This document shows, piece after piece, positions 50,698 through 60,111 of a stretch of DNA of 64,000 nucleotides. The DNA lies in NCBI RefSeq assembly GCF_039545135.1, contig NZ_BAABRU010000013.1, forward strand, positions 1-64,000. The letters run 5' to 3'. Each line of letters opens with the position of its first letter. Position 1 is the stretch's first letter. A model generated the notes under the pieces. That model had not been told where the DNA came from. It saw nothing but the letters and a program-made list of their open reading frames with translations, and ran no database searches. The stretch comes from Herpetosiphon gulosus (GTDB lineage: Bacteria; Chloroflexota; Chloroflexia; Chloroflexales; Herpetosiphonaceae). The position numbers and the translations under genes are program-made.

Positions 50698-53163
50698 GTG
50701 GCAACACCTGCCAAACGCTCATTGCGTGATCGTCCACCCCTTCAGCGTTGGTTTATTCTGTTTTTGCGCTTCTTGTTAATTATTGTGCTCTTGCTGGTGT
50801 TGGCCAGCGGCGGTGGCTATCTCTATTTGCGCCGTTCGTTGCCAACCACCGCAGGAACGCTTACCTTGGCTGGCCTCGCTGCTCCGGTCGATGTGCTGCG
50901 CGATCAATATGGCGTGCCGCATATCTACGCCCAAAGCGAAAGCGATGCCCTGATGGCCTTGGGCTATGTTCATGCCCAAGATCGGCTGTGGCAAATGGAA
51001 TTTCAACGGCGGATCGCCCGTGGCACGCTCTCGGAAGCTTTGGGCGAAACGACGGTCGAAACCGATCGCTTTTTGCGCACGCTGGGGGTTTATCGCGCTG
51101 CTGAAAGTGCTTATGCGGCGCTTGATCCGGCAGCTAAAACGATTGTCGATGCCTATGTCAGTGGGATTAACGCCTTTCTAGCGGAGCATAGCGGCGGCCA
51201 ACTTTCGCCTGAGTTCACCCTAGTTGGAGTCGAGCCTGAGCCATGGGTCGGTGCTGATGTGCTTGGTTGGGCCAAGATGATGTCGTGGGATTTGGGTGGT
51301 AATTATTCGACCGAATTGCTGACCATGGAATTGGTTGCCAAATTGGGCAGCGAAAAAACCAGCGATCTTGTGCCCCACTACCCCAGCGATGGCCCATTGA
51401 TTGTGCCAACCCCAAGTGGTGGTAGCCAAGCTTCTCAATTGTTGGCATTAAGTCGGCGGGTGGAGCAAGGTTTAGGCATCGGTGGTGGCAATATTGCCGG
51501 CGTTGGCTCAAACAATTGGGTGATCGGCCCAAGCAAATCAGCCACAGGCAAGCCTTTATTGGCCGACGACCCACACTTGAGCTTTCGCACGCCCTCAATT
51601 TGGTATATGGCCGAAGTTCAAGGCGGCGATTTGCACTCGGTTGGCGCGACGATTCCAGGCTTGCCAGGGGTAATTGTTGGCCATAACCAACGCATCGCTT
51701 GGGGCGTAACCAATACTGGCCCTGATGTTCAAGATTTGTATCGTGAAACACTTGATCCAACTGGCACCCAAGCAATGTTCAAGGGTAGTTATGAGCCACT
51801 AACAATTATCAGCGATACGATTCGAGTCAAAGATAAAGGTAATCTGCCGCTGACGATTCGGGTTAGCCGCCATGGGCCGTTGATTTCTGATGCGCTGAAT
51901 GCCAATAATGCCGACGACCCTGATGCGCCGCAACGCGAAGCCTTGGCCTTTCGCTGGACGGCCCTCGACCAAACCGATAGCACCATCAATGCCTATTTGG
52001 CGATTAACAAAGCCCAAAATTGGCAAGAATTTCAGGCTGGTTTAGCAAGTTATGTTGCGCCAGTTCAGAATTTTGTCTTTGCTGATGTTGATGGCAATAT
52101 TGGCTACATTGCACCTGGTCATATTCCAATTCGCACCAATGGCGATGGCACAATGCCCGCCGATGGAGCTTCGGGCGATTACGAATGGACGGGCTTTATT
52201 CCGTTTGAGCAATTGCCCCAAAGCTACAACCCGCCCCAAGGCTATATTGCGACCGCCAATAATAAAGTGGTGAGTGATAGCTACCCCTATTTTTTGAGCC
52301 ATGAGTGGGCCACACCATTTCGGGCGCAACGCATTACCAAATTGATTGAGGCCAAACCAACCCTGACAATGGATGATATGGCGGCGATTCAGGCTGATGT
52401 ACATTCGACCTATGCCGAGGAATTGCTACCAGTACTGCTGAATTTGGTGCAACCAACCAGCGATCAACAACGCCAAGCAATCGCCATGCTGCAAAATTGG
52501 AACTACAGCACCGCAGGCGATCAACCAGCCGCTAGCATTTTTGAGGCTTGGACCTACTACCTGACCGTGCCGATGGTTGGCGATGAATTGGGCGAACGCT
52601 TACTTGAAACCTATGGTCAGCGCCGCCAACTGATCGATCTGGCGATTCCAGCAATGTTGCAAGACCCTAACAACCCTTGGTGTGACGACGTTACCACGGC
52701 CAGCAGCACTGAAAACTGCAATGCAATTGTGACTCAGGCGCTTGACGTGGCGCTCAAAGATTTAAGCTTCCGCATGCAAGATAAACCGATGGAGCAATGG
52801 CGTTGGGGCACAATTCACCTTGCCTTGTTCCCGCATAACCCGCTTGATGCAATTGGGCCGTTGCGGGGATTTTTCAGCAAAGCGATTGAAAGTGCTGGCG
52901 ATGGCAGCACAGTTAATGTTGGTCATGTCGCCGATGGCGAGCCATTTGATCAAGATCGTGGGCCAATTTATCGGCATATTGTTGATTTGGGCGATTTTGC
53001 CAACAGCCGCATGATCAACGCGCCAGGCCAAGCGGGCCATTTACTCTCGCCGCACTACGACGATCTGCTCGAACGCTGGCAAAAAGTCGAATACATTCCC
53101 ATGACCTATGGCCGCGCAGCGGTCAGCGCTGGCGAGGTGGAGATGTTACAATTACAACCCTAG
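50698..53163 (+). CDS. Penicillin acylase family protein (Ntn hydrolase)
   Basis: An 821-residue protein with a GTG start, 8 nt after AAAGGAG. One membrane anchor (FLLIIVLLLVLASGGGYLYL, residues 26-46) puts the enzyme outside. The precursor has an alpha part (DVLRDQYGVPHIYA, GYVHAQDRLWQMEFQRR), a linker, and the beta part starting at Ser271 in AGVGSNNWVIG. There the peptide bond is cut and the Ser becomes the N-terminal nucleophile. IPGLPGVIVGHNQRIAWGVTNTG and ENFVFAD-like NFVFADVDGNIGYIAPG follow. It is likely an amidase on acylated side chains; quorum-signal acylases and penicillin acylases share the fold. Substrate unknown. Confidence 0.93.
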   Translation: MATPAKRSLRDRPPLQRWFILFLRFLLIIVLLLVLASGGGYLYLRRSLPTTAGTLTLAGLAAPVDVLRDQYGVPHIYAQSESDALMALGYVHAQDRLWQMEFQRRIARGTLSEALGETTVETDRFLRTLGVYRAAESAYAALDPAAKTIVDAYVSGINAFLAEHSGGQLSPEFTLVGVEPEPWVGADVLGWAKMMSWDLGGNYSTELLTMELVAKLGSEKTSDLVPHYPSDGPLIVPTPSGGSQASQLLALSRRVEQGLGIGGGNIAGVGSNNWVIGPSKSATGKPLLADDPHLSFRTPSIWYMAEVQGGDLHSVGATIPGLPGVIVGHNQRIAWGVTNTGPDVQDLYRETLDPTGTQAMFKGSYEPLTIISDTIRVKDKGNLPLTIRVSRHGPLISDALNANNADDPDAPQREALAFRWTALDQTDSTINAYLAINKAQNWQEFQAGLASYVAPVQNFVFADVDGNIGYIAPGHIPIRTNGDGTMPADGASGDYEWTGFIPFEQLPQSYNPPQGYIATANNKVVSDSYPYFLSHEWATPFRAQRITKLIEAKPTLTMDDMAAIQADVHSTYAEELLPVLLNLVQPTSDQQRQAIAMLQNWNYSTAGDQPAASIFEAWTYYLTVPMVGDELGERLLETYGQRRQLIDLAIPAMLQDPNNPWCDDVTTASSTENCNAIVTQALDVALKDLSFRMQDKPMEQWRWGTIHLALFPHNPLDAIGPLRGFFSKAIESAGDGSTVNVGHVADGEPFDQDRGPIYRHIVDLGDFANSRMINAPGQAGHLLSPHYDDLLERWQKVEYIPMTYGRAAVSAGEVEMLQLQP

Positions 53164-53200
53164 GACATAATTGTAATGGTTCATTACGGTTTGTAATCTA

Positions 53201-53306
53201 TGCCCTCACCCCCTAACCCCCTCTCCCGTACGCGAGGCGAGGGGGAACCGCTCTACCAATGTGCCCCTCTCCCGCCGCAGTGGGAGAGGGGCTGGGGGTG
53301 AGGGCA
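53201..53306. repeat. Long imperfect palindrome (family D), copy 4
   Basis: From TGCCCTCACCCCCTAACCCC to GGGGCTGGGGGTGAGGGCA, the closest of the copies to the one at 20384. It occupies the gap after the penicillin acylase gene. Confidence 0.85.
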
Positions 53307-53387
53307 TGCTTAACCCAATAAATCAGTGGACATAATTTACAGGCTACTGGTAGATTGCTGCCAGTAGCCAGCAAATTCATGGAAGGT

Positions 53388-55805
53388 ATGATGAGACGAG
53401 TTTTTTGTTGGTTAGGATGTTTATTAATTGGATTAAGCTTCGTGCCGAGCCACGCCAGCCCGGTTGCGGCCAAGTATCAAGTGCAGGCCGAATTTCAACA
53501 ATTTTGGCAGGCGAATGGTGGTGCAGCAGTATTTGGCCAACCAGTTAGCGAAGCGCTATGGTTTGATGGCCAGTTGGTGCAATATTTTGAAAACCAACGT
53601 TTGCACTTGGTCAACAATCAAGTTGTGCCTGCCAAGCTTGGCTTAGAGCTATTTCAAGCCAGCCGCCGAACCTGGCAAAACCAACGCCAATATCGGCCAA
53701 CTAGCCAATGTTTGTGGGTTAAAACAACCGAACGCTCAATCTGCCAGCCGTTTCGTGGCTATTGGCAAGCCAATGGCGAGGCCAGTCGTTTGGGCAATCC
53801 AATTACTGAAACGGTTACCGAAACCAACCCATTAACTGGTCAGCAACAGACCATGCAATATTTCGAGCAACAACTGCTGATCAATACCAACCAACAAATC
53901 ACCCTCAGCCCACTTGGGCGTTGGCAAGCCGATTGGCTGCTGAATGGCACACGCCAAGCTAGCCCAATTCGCGCCAATTTAACTGGCCCTAGCCAACCAC
54001 TCAAGCCACTCGACCAACTTGAAATTCAAATTGATGTTGGCAACTATAACGGCCCAGCCAACCTACGAATTTTTGATAGCGCTGGCCAGCTTGAAACCAG
54101 CCAAACCTTCAATCTAACGGGCCAAAGCCAAACTACCAGATTAAAAGCCCAAGGCGCGTTGGGCCAGCATTACGCCGTCTTGTTGATCGAAGGCAAAGTG
54201 GCGGCGATCAATAGCAACATCTATCAACTTGATGCGACCACCAGCGTTCAAACTGGAGTCGCGGCCTACGATACGCTGCCCAACAAAGTGCGCAGCTTTT
54301 TACGCAATGACCTATCGATCTATCAATACCAAGGCTATACAATTCGCGGCTATCGTTCGCCCGATAGCTACCTGATTTGGCTGCGCGATCACGTTCATCA
54401 AGGCTTGGGCTATCGCTATTTTGAGCAAGATATGACCAGCACGCTGGATTATTTTCGGCGTGAGCAAAAGCCCAATGGAGCTTTCGACGACTATTTTGCC
54501 ATGCTTGGTGGTGCACCAGTTCAAGGCCGTACCGCCGTCGAGGCCGATTTAGAATATCTGTTTGTGCAGGGTGTGTATCAAGCCTGGCAAGCCACTGGCG
54601 ATACCAGTTGGATGCTTGAGCAAAAGCCAGCCATGTTACGCGGTATCAACTATAGCCTGAGCGATCCACAACGTTGGAATCCCACGCTACAACTGATTCG
54701 CCGCCCCTATACAATTGACACATGGGATTTTGAATATGGTGGGCCGACGATTGCCCCTGATGGCAAAACCTCGCCGCGCCACTGGATCGACGAAAAAACC
54801 CGCTTTGGAATTATGCACGGCGATAATACGGGCATGGCTCATGGCTTGTATTTGCTGAGTCAACTTGAAATAACCCAAGCCAATTTTGAGCAAGCTACAC
54901 AATGGTTGGTTCGGTCGCAACAACTAACCAAGCAGCTAAATCAGGTTGCTTGGAATGGCAAATTCTACACCCATAATGTTTTAGAGCAGCCCTTTGATAT
55001 TCCTGAACTCGATGAGGCTCGCCAACTATCGCTCTCCAACTCGTATGCGCTCAATCGCTATGGCATGGAAGCCAGCAAGGCCTTGGCAATTATCGACGAA
55101 TATTATCAACGGCGGGTGGCTGATTCTAGCAATCTATCCTCAGAATGGTTCAGCATTGACCCACCATTTCCTGCCGAGAGTTTTGGCACATTGCCAGGTT
55201 GGGGCAACGTGCCAGGCGAATATGTTAATGGTGGGCGGATGCCGCTGGTCGGCGGCGAATTGGCGCGTGGTGCATTTCGCTGGGGTCAGCCAGCCTATGG
55301 CTTTGATATTTTGCGCCGCTATGCCCAAATGATCGAAGCCCAAGGCGGCAGCTATTTATGGTATTACCCGGTCGGCAATCCTGGCATCTCCGGCCCCGAT
55401 ACCCTTGCGACCGATGGTTGGGGCAGCACGGCAATGTTGGCAGCGCTAATCGAAGGCGCAGCAGGCATAACCGATCAATCTGCACTCTACCAACAGGCAA
55501 TGCTCAGCCCGCGTTGGATTGTTGAGCCAGATGTGCAACAAGCCCATGTCACGGCCCGCTATGCTGCTTCGCAAGGCTATGTGAGCTATCGTTGGCAACG
55601 CCAAGCACGCGGTTTTCAGCTTGATTTTACAGGCAGCGGTGAACAAGTTACATTACAATTATTGCTGCCTAACGATGCTCCGCAACAAGTTAATTTAACA
55701 ATCAATGGCCTGCCATCATTCGGCCATGAACGCACCATTGGCCCAAGTCGCTACCTTGAGCTGCGACTGACTAAGGCCACTGGTTCGGTCGTTGTCAGTT
55801 GGTAA
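53388..55805 (+). CDS. Secreted protein with six-hairpin-glycosidase-like domain
   Basis: About 805 residues, start taken at the ATG pair 53388/53391 behind GGAAGG; signal peptide RRVFCWLGCLLIGLSFVPSHA. Residues about 30-200 contain two copies of a WQANGGAAVFGQPVSEAL-type unit (FWQANGGAAVFGQPV, YWQANGEASRLGNPI), each followed by QYFE..L; such units are common in secreted Chloroflexota proteins. A beta region follows, then an (alpha/alpha)6-like domain with DYFRREQKPNGAFDDYFAM, WDFEYGGPTIAPDGK and HGDNTGMAHGLYLLSQL. It is likely a glycosidase on a plant or bacterial glycan; no family is assigned and the catalytic acid is not identified. Confidence 0.75.
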   Translation: MMRRVFCWLGCLLIGLSFVPSHASPVAAKYQVQAEFQQFWQANGGAAVFGQPVSEALWFDGQLVQYFENQRLHLVNNQVVPAKLGLELFQASRRTWQNQRQYRPTSQCLWVKTTERSICQPFRGYWQANGEASRLGNPITETVTETNPLTGQQQTMQYFEQQLLINTNQQITLSPLGRWQADWLLNGTRQASPIRANLTGPSQPLKPLDQLEIQIDVGNYNGPANLRIFDSAGQLETSQTFNLTGQSQTTRLKAQGALGQHYAVLLIEGKVAAINSNIYQLDATTSVQTGVAAYDTLPNKVRSFLRNDLSIYQYQGYTIRGYRSPDSYLIWLRDHVHQGLGYRYFEQDMTSTLDYFRREQKPNGAFDDYFAMLGGAPVQGRTAVEADLEYLFVQGVYQAWQATGDTSWMLEQKPAMLRGINYSLSDPQRWNPTLQLIRRPYTIDTWDFEYGGPTIAPDGKTSPRHWIDEKTRFGIMHGDNTGMAHGLYLLSQLEITQANFEQATQWLVRSQQLTKQLNQVAWNGKFYTHNVLEQPFDIPELDEARQLSLSNSYALNRYGMEASKALAIIDEYYQRRVADSSNLSSEWFSIDPPFPAESFGTLPGWGNVPGEYVNGGRMPLVGGELARGAFRWGQPAYGFDILRRYAQMIEAQGGSYLWYYPVGNPGISGPDTLATDGWGSTAMLAALIEGAAGITDQSALYQQAMLSPRWIVEPDVQQAHVTARYAASQGYVSYRWQRQARGFQLDFTGSGEQVTLQLLLPNDAPQQVNLTINGLPSFGHERTIGPSRYLELRLTKATGSVVVSW

Positions 55806-55810
55806 ATAAC

Positions 55811-55846
55811 AAAAACCCTGCTTCCACAATACTGGGAGCAGGGTTT
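55811..55846. terminator. Bidirectional terminator between convergent genes
   Basis: AAACCCTGCTTCC and GGGAGCAGGGTTT pair along 13 bp. On the minus strand a TTTTTG run follows, so it terminates the subtilase transcript. On the plus strand only three T follow, so it is weaker there. Confidence 0.8.
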
Positions 55847-55939
55847 AGGCAAAGAGAACATCGCTATGCATTACGGTAGTGGTTATGCTAAAACGTGGAA
55901 GCATCGCTACTCCCACGCTCCGCTCGAAATAATTAATAC

Positions 55940-57733
55940 CTAGTCGCTCACGAGGCTACCAGCATTGACATTGGTCGTTCCACTCGCAGCAGCGTTATTG
56001 CCAGCCCAGGTGCTGTAACTACCAGCCCAGGTGCTGTAACTACCAGCCCAGGTGCTGTAACTACCAGCCCAGGTGCTATAACTGCCCGCCCACGTGCTAT
56101 AGCTACCAGCCCAAGTCAAATAACTACCAGCCCAGGTGCTATAGCTGCCCGCCCACGTGCTGTAGCTGGTCGCAAGGGTTGAGCTATAGGTCGTGGTGCT
56201 ATCAGTAAAGGTGTTGGTCGCCGCATCATACTCAGTCGAGCCTTGATAGTGGTTACTGGTACCCTCGGGGTTGCTGCTCACAATCAGGTCGGTTGGCAAA
56301 TCCATACCTGCATTGGCAGCGCCAGTGTTGCTAGCATCGATCACCGCAGTTGGCACAACTTTGCCAGCGCCTTGTTGCCACATGCTGTAAGCGGCTTGTC
56401 CATCGGCTAAGGTCGCAAGTTGAGCTGTGCCAGTCAAACGGGCCTTAATTTGGTTATTGGTCAAATTTGGCTCGTCTTGCAACAATAAGGCAACAATCCC
56501 ACTCACCTCAGCGGCGGCCATCGATGTACCACTCAAGGCATAGTAATTCAGTTGTTGCGAGGTTTTTAGGTCGGCCCATTCGAGTTTGGCGCGTTCGCTA
56601 ACCAAGCCTGCGGCCCCAGAATTGGCTAACACGCTATCAGCGGGCAAGGGTGCGATTACCCGCGAGCCAGCAATTACAACATCGGGCTTAACAAAGCGAC
56701 TTTCAGTTGGCCCAGCCGATGAATAGGCCGCCAAACTATCGCTAGCATTTTCGTTGTAGATTGCAGGCCGAATTGCGCCGACGCTGATGATATAGGGTAC
56801 GTTGGCTGGAGCCATAATTGTAGCTGGATTTGAGCCAGTATTCCCCGCCGCTGCCACTACCGTGATGCCCTCATTCCAAGCGTGCATCACCGCTTGATTC
56901 AGCGGATCATACCAATAGGGCGCAATCACTTCGGCTTGCAACGAGAGATTCAACACCCGAATATTGTATTCATCGGCATGCTCAATCACCCAATCAATCG
57001 CCGCGATAATCGTGCTATACGAGGCTTGGCCTTGCGAATTTAAGGCCCGAACTACCACATAATTTGCGCCTGGGGCAATCCCAACTTTAGCTCCGCTATA
57101 GCCTGCTGGCAAAGCGCGATTGTCGGCTAAAGTGGCAAATACATGAGTCCCATGGCCATATGGGTCGCTGCTATTGGTAATTTGGCTGCTTGCCAACATA
57201 TCTTTATAAATCAAAAAGCGACTGCCTTGGTTGTAACGAGCAGTCGTGTTATCGATGCGCTGCCAACGCTCAGGTCGTTCGATCGCTGGCAAGCCCGAAT
57301 CGATCACTGCCACGGTCACGCCGCGCCCATCGATGCCACGCCGTTGTACCACATCAGCGCCGGTTACAATCGAGGGATATTGCAATGGCGCAGGGGTAGC
57401 ACTTTTTGGGCCTGCCTGTACAGCAATTGGTTGATCAACCGCTACTTGGGCTGAGCTAGCAACTGCTTGATCAGCAAAAACGCGCAGGCCTTGAGCTTGA
57501 AGTTGGGCGATTTGTGGTTTAGTTAATTGGGCCACACTGGTTTCAAAGCGGGCAAATTGGCGTTGCACAGTGCCGCCAACTGCCTGAATTGCACTAGCTT
57601 GGTTGCTTAGCGAAGCCCCTTGCACCAACATTGATTGGCTGGTGGCGACAGGCTGCGCAATCCCAATTAGGCTTAACAAGAGGCTTGCCAGCAATAAACT
57701 GCGAAAAAATCCTCTGCGATGTTCTCTATCCAT
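55940..57733 (-). CDS. Subtilisin-like serine protease (S8) with C-terminal WAGSY heptad repeats
   Basis: A 597-residue exported protease. Signal peptide in the first 30 residues (SLLLASLLLSLIGIAQPVA). A propeptide of about 90 residues follows. The catalytic triad is Asp145 (VAVIDSGLP), His194 (GHGTH) and Ser404 (LSGTSMAAAE), with the oxyanion Asn298 (AAAGNTG). The last part carries eight heptads of the STWAGSY type, one altered to LTWAGSY and the last to STWAGNN, coded by a 21-nt DNA tandem repeat (about 55995-56168). The tail may link to the surface or bind a partner. The start follows GGAGG. The repeat number probably varies between strains. Confidence 0.93.
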   Translation of the reverse strand: MDREHRRGFFRSLLLASLLLSLIGIAQPVATSQSMLVQGASLSNQASAIQAVGGTVQRQFARFETSVAQLTKPQIAQLQAQGLRVFADQAVASSAQVAVDQPIAVQAGPKSATPAPLQYPSIVTGADVVQRRGIDGRGVTVAVIDSGLPAIERPERWQRIDNTTARYNQGSRFLIYKDMLASSQITNSSDPYGHGTHVFATLADNRALPAGYSGAKVGIAPGANYVVVRALNSQGQASYSTIIAAIDWVIEHADEYNIRVLNLSLQAEVIAPYWYDPLNQAVMHAWNEGITVVAAAGNTGSNPATIMAPANVPYIISVGAIRPAIYNENASDSLAAYSSAGPTESRFVKPDVVIAGSRVIAPLPADSVLANSGAAGLVSERAKLEWADLKTSQQLNYYALSGTSMAAAEVSGIVALLLQDEPNLTNNQIKARLTGTAQLATLADGQAAYSMWQQGAGKVVPTAVIDASNTGAANAGMDLPTDLIVSSNPEGTSNHYQGSTEYDAATNTFTDSTTTYSSTLATSYSTWAGSYSTWAGSYLTWAGSYSTWAGSYSTWAGSYSTWAGSYSTWAGSYSTWAGNNAAASGTTNVNAGSLVSD

Positions 57734-58152
57734 AGCGCCTCCAAATTGGCATAGTTGCGATGTTTCGAGCGGAATGAGGCTGCTATATCATAGGCTATGC
57801 CAGTATTCGACGTTATGGATGGCCATTAGTCCTAGCTTGTACTAGCCCATGGGTGATATCTCCAAGCTCTGTAGTAGCTTTTTCATCAACCATTAAGCTC
57901 ACTATGCTATAACTTCAACAGCATGATCCATGGCTTACAAGGATACATTGGGTTCTGAGCAGTAGGTTTTTACGCTTCGTACCAATGATTCTATGGTTCA
58001 TTATTGGATGTGTGCCTACCCCGGATTTCCCTTGAGGGGGTGCTGGGGGATTAAAGCCCCCGGCGTTTCCCGCCTTGAGGCGGGACGGAAGGGTGGTGAA
58101 TGCCAATAATTGGTTAAAAACCGACCCTTGAAGGGTCTATAAGGAAATTTTG
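57734..58152. other. Gap upstream of subtilase and phosphoesterase genes
   Basis: No gene seen. The region between the two divergent starts must hold both promoters, but no convincing box pair was found. It contains one copy of element E (58029-58099) and a short GACCCTTGAAGGGTC palindrome just before the phosphoesterase start. Confidence 0.6.
58029..58099 (+). repeat. Dispersed element E, copy 2
   Basis: CCCTTGAGGGGGTGCTGG, GGGGGATTAAAGCCCCC, CGCCTTGAG and GACGGAAGGGTGGTGA in this order, as in the inverted copy at 20175-20243. GC-rich arms flanking GATTAAAG could fold. No coding capacity. Confidence 0.75.
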
Positions 58153-59118
58153 ATGATTGACGATCCTTTTGCCGATTTGGTGGCCGTGCCACGTGGCAGC
58201 AAAGATATTCCAAATGTCTCGCATGTTGTCTATTCGCGGCGCTGGCAATATCTTGGTGGAGTATTGGGGATGCTGGGGCTGAGCAGTGCTACAGCCTTAT
58301 TTGCTAGCCAACCACCACGTTGGGCCAAGCCAATGCTTGGTTCGTTACTGGCGGCGGGCGTTACTGCAACCAGCCTTGGAGTTGGCAACATTTGGCGTTT
58401 GGCCGTCGAACGGCATACCTTGCGCTTGCCCCGCTGGCTAAGCACGCTCAATGGCTTCAAAATCGCCCATCTCAGCGATTTGCATCTTGGGCCAAACTAT
58501 AGTCAGCGCGTGCTGCGCCAAGCACTCAACGCAATCAAAGCTTGGCAACCTGAGATCATTTTATTAACTGGCGATTTTGTAAATCGCCCTAGTGATGTTG
58601 GCACATTGGAACGCATGCTAACAGGAATTCAAGCACCCTTGGGCGTATATGCCTGCCTTGGCAACCACGATTACTGGGACGACCCGCAACTGATTGCCCG
58701 CACGCTCAAAAAGGTTGGAGTAGAGGTGTTGATCAATCAACATCGGGTGGTGCAATGGCGTGAGCAAGCAATTGTGATCGCTGGAGTTGCCGATCCATGG
58801 CAGGCCGATGCTGATTTGGCGCAGGCGTTGCATAATGCTCCTACCGCTCCAGTCGTCTTGCTAGCCCATGGTCCCGATTTTGCCGACATTGCTGCTAAGC
58901 AGCACGTGGCCTTACAACTTTCCGGACATGCCCATGCTGGTCATATCAATGCGCCGTGGTTGGGGCCGTTGGTTGTGCCACGTTGGGGCGAAAAATACCC
59001 ACACGGCCAATTTCGCATCGACCAATGTGGGTTGTATGTGAGTCGGGGTTTGGCTGGCCTGCCGATTCGCTTTGGGGCAACGCCTGAAGTTGGCCTATTG
59101 ACCTTGATCGCAGCCTAA
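58153..59118 (+). CDS. Membrane-anchored metallophosphoesterase (YkuE-like)
   Basis: A 321-residue protein. One or two hydrophobic segments lie in the first 75 residues (YLGGVLGMLGLSSATALFA, LGSLLAAGVTATSLGVG). Metallophosphoesterase motifs are complete: HLSDLHLGPN, TGDFVNRP, GNHDYWDD, LAHGPD and SGHAHAGHINAP. It is a paralogue of the Tat-exported enzyme at 26256 and presumably acts at the same side of the membrane. ATG at 58153 after AAGGA; TTG one codon upstream is an alternative. It ends in an overlap of 4 nt with the convergent PrsW-like gene. Confidence 0.92.
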   Translation: MIDDPFADLVAVPRGSKDIPNVSHVVYSRRWQYLGGVLGMLGLSSATALFASQPPRWAKPMLGSLLAAGVTATSLGVGNIWRLAVERHTLRLPRWLSTLNGFKIAHLSDLHLGPNYSQRVLRQALNAIKAWQPEIILLTGDFVNRPSDVGTLERMLTGIQAPLGVYACLGNHDYWDDPQLIARTLKKVGVEVLINQHRVVQWREQAIVIAGVADPWQADADLAQALHNAPTAPVVLLAHGPDFADIAAKQHVALQLSGHAHAGHINAPWLGPLVVPRWGEKYPHGQFRIDQCGLYVSRGLAGLPIRFGATPEVGLLTLIAA

Positions 59119-60056
59119 AAATCTTCGTGAACTTCGAGAATCCGTCGGCGCAGCGGATATAAATCAGCGGGACGGCAATGCACATCGCCGATTCGCAGCT
59201 GATATTTCAAAAACGCCAACTCAGTAAGTAAATGATGGCGAGTACGCACCGTTTGCAGTGCTCGCCAGCCGCCGCGAACCAAGGCTTCCCATTGGCTTTG
59301 TACCCGACGGCGGGTTGAACGCACGGTTTGGTAAGTCGCTTGATCGATAAATCCACAGCGAATTTCCTCAACCAACTCTAGATCGATCCAATAGCGCTCT
59401 TTACGCCAAGCGATGATCGCTACCAGTACCACAATTAACACGCCGCCGCTACTGATCAACCATGCGATCAATACACCTGGAAAGCGATAGCTAATCGTCA
59501 TATTGTGCAGTGCGTGGAACACGACAGCCAAAATTAGGCTCAATGGCTGCATCACAACCACCACCCAACGGCGGCGTTCATAGCGAATCATGCCCAAAGC
59601 TACCCCAATGATGCTGGTGTAGAAGGCATGATTAAAGCCAAATAACACCACGCGCAGCCACAGTAATGAAGTAATCGAGCCGCCGCGACTAGCAAAATAA
59701 ATCGCATTTTCGGTCATGGCAAAGCCAAAACCAATCAATGCGCCATAAATAATGCCATCGAGCACACCATCGAACTCATAGCGAAAGAACATATAAATGC
59801 CAAACAATGCCAAGGCTTTGAGGGGTTCTTCGACCAATGGAGCATACCAAACTGGTTGGCTACCACGGTCAAAGCCTAAAGTTGAAGCAGTATTGGGCAA
59901 TTCAGCCAACAACGCGAGGGCCACGGCAGGCACCGCACCCCATACAAACACTGCTAACAGCAGCGGCCATGGTTCTTTTTCATAGCGATCAAGCCACCAC
60001 AAAAAGGTCACGTACAGCAGCGTTGGCAATACCGTCAAAACAATTGCAAGCCACAT
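59115..60056 (-). CDS. PrsW-like intramembrane metalloprotease
   Basis: A 313-residue protein with about eight membrane segments in the first 240 residues. The PrsW pattern is present: LDRYEKEPWPLL at the start, APLVEEPLKALALF (EE), FAMTENAIYF (EN), LFGFNHAFYTSIIG and VFHALHN (metal-binding His). PrsW-type proteases (M82) cut anti-sigma factors in the membrane in Bacillus; here no anti-sigma gene is adjacent, although an ECF sigma gene and its partner lie at 3618-5115. The C-terminal part is soluble and helical. Confidence 0.9.
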   Translation of the reverse strand: MWLAIVLTVLPTLLYVTFLWWLDRYEKEPWPLLLAVFVWGAVPAVALALLAELPNTASTLGFDRGSQPVWYAPLVEEPLKALALFGIYMFFRYEFDGVLDGIIYGALIGFGFAMTENAIYFASRGGSITSLLWLRVVLFGFNHAFYTSIIGVALGMIRYERRRWVVVVMQPLSLILAVVFHALHNMTISYRFPGVLIAWLISSGGVLIVVLVAIIAWRKERYWIDLELVEEIRCGFIDQATYQTVRSTRRRVQSQWEALVRGGWRALQTVRTRHHLLTELAFLKYQLRIGDVHCRPADLYPLRRRILEVHEDF

Positions 60057-60111
60057 TGATTTTCTCGTTGATTGATTGCGGCGCTCAGCTTGGCCATCAA
60101 TACGGTATGAC

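Noticed and set aside
55990-56170. CRISPR array
   Set aside because: The 21-nt repeats are contiguous without spacers and code for in-frame heptads.
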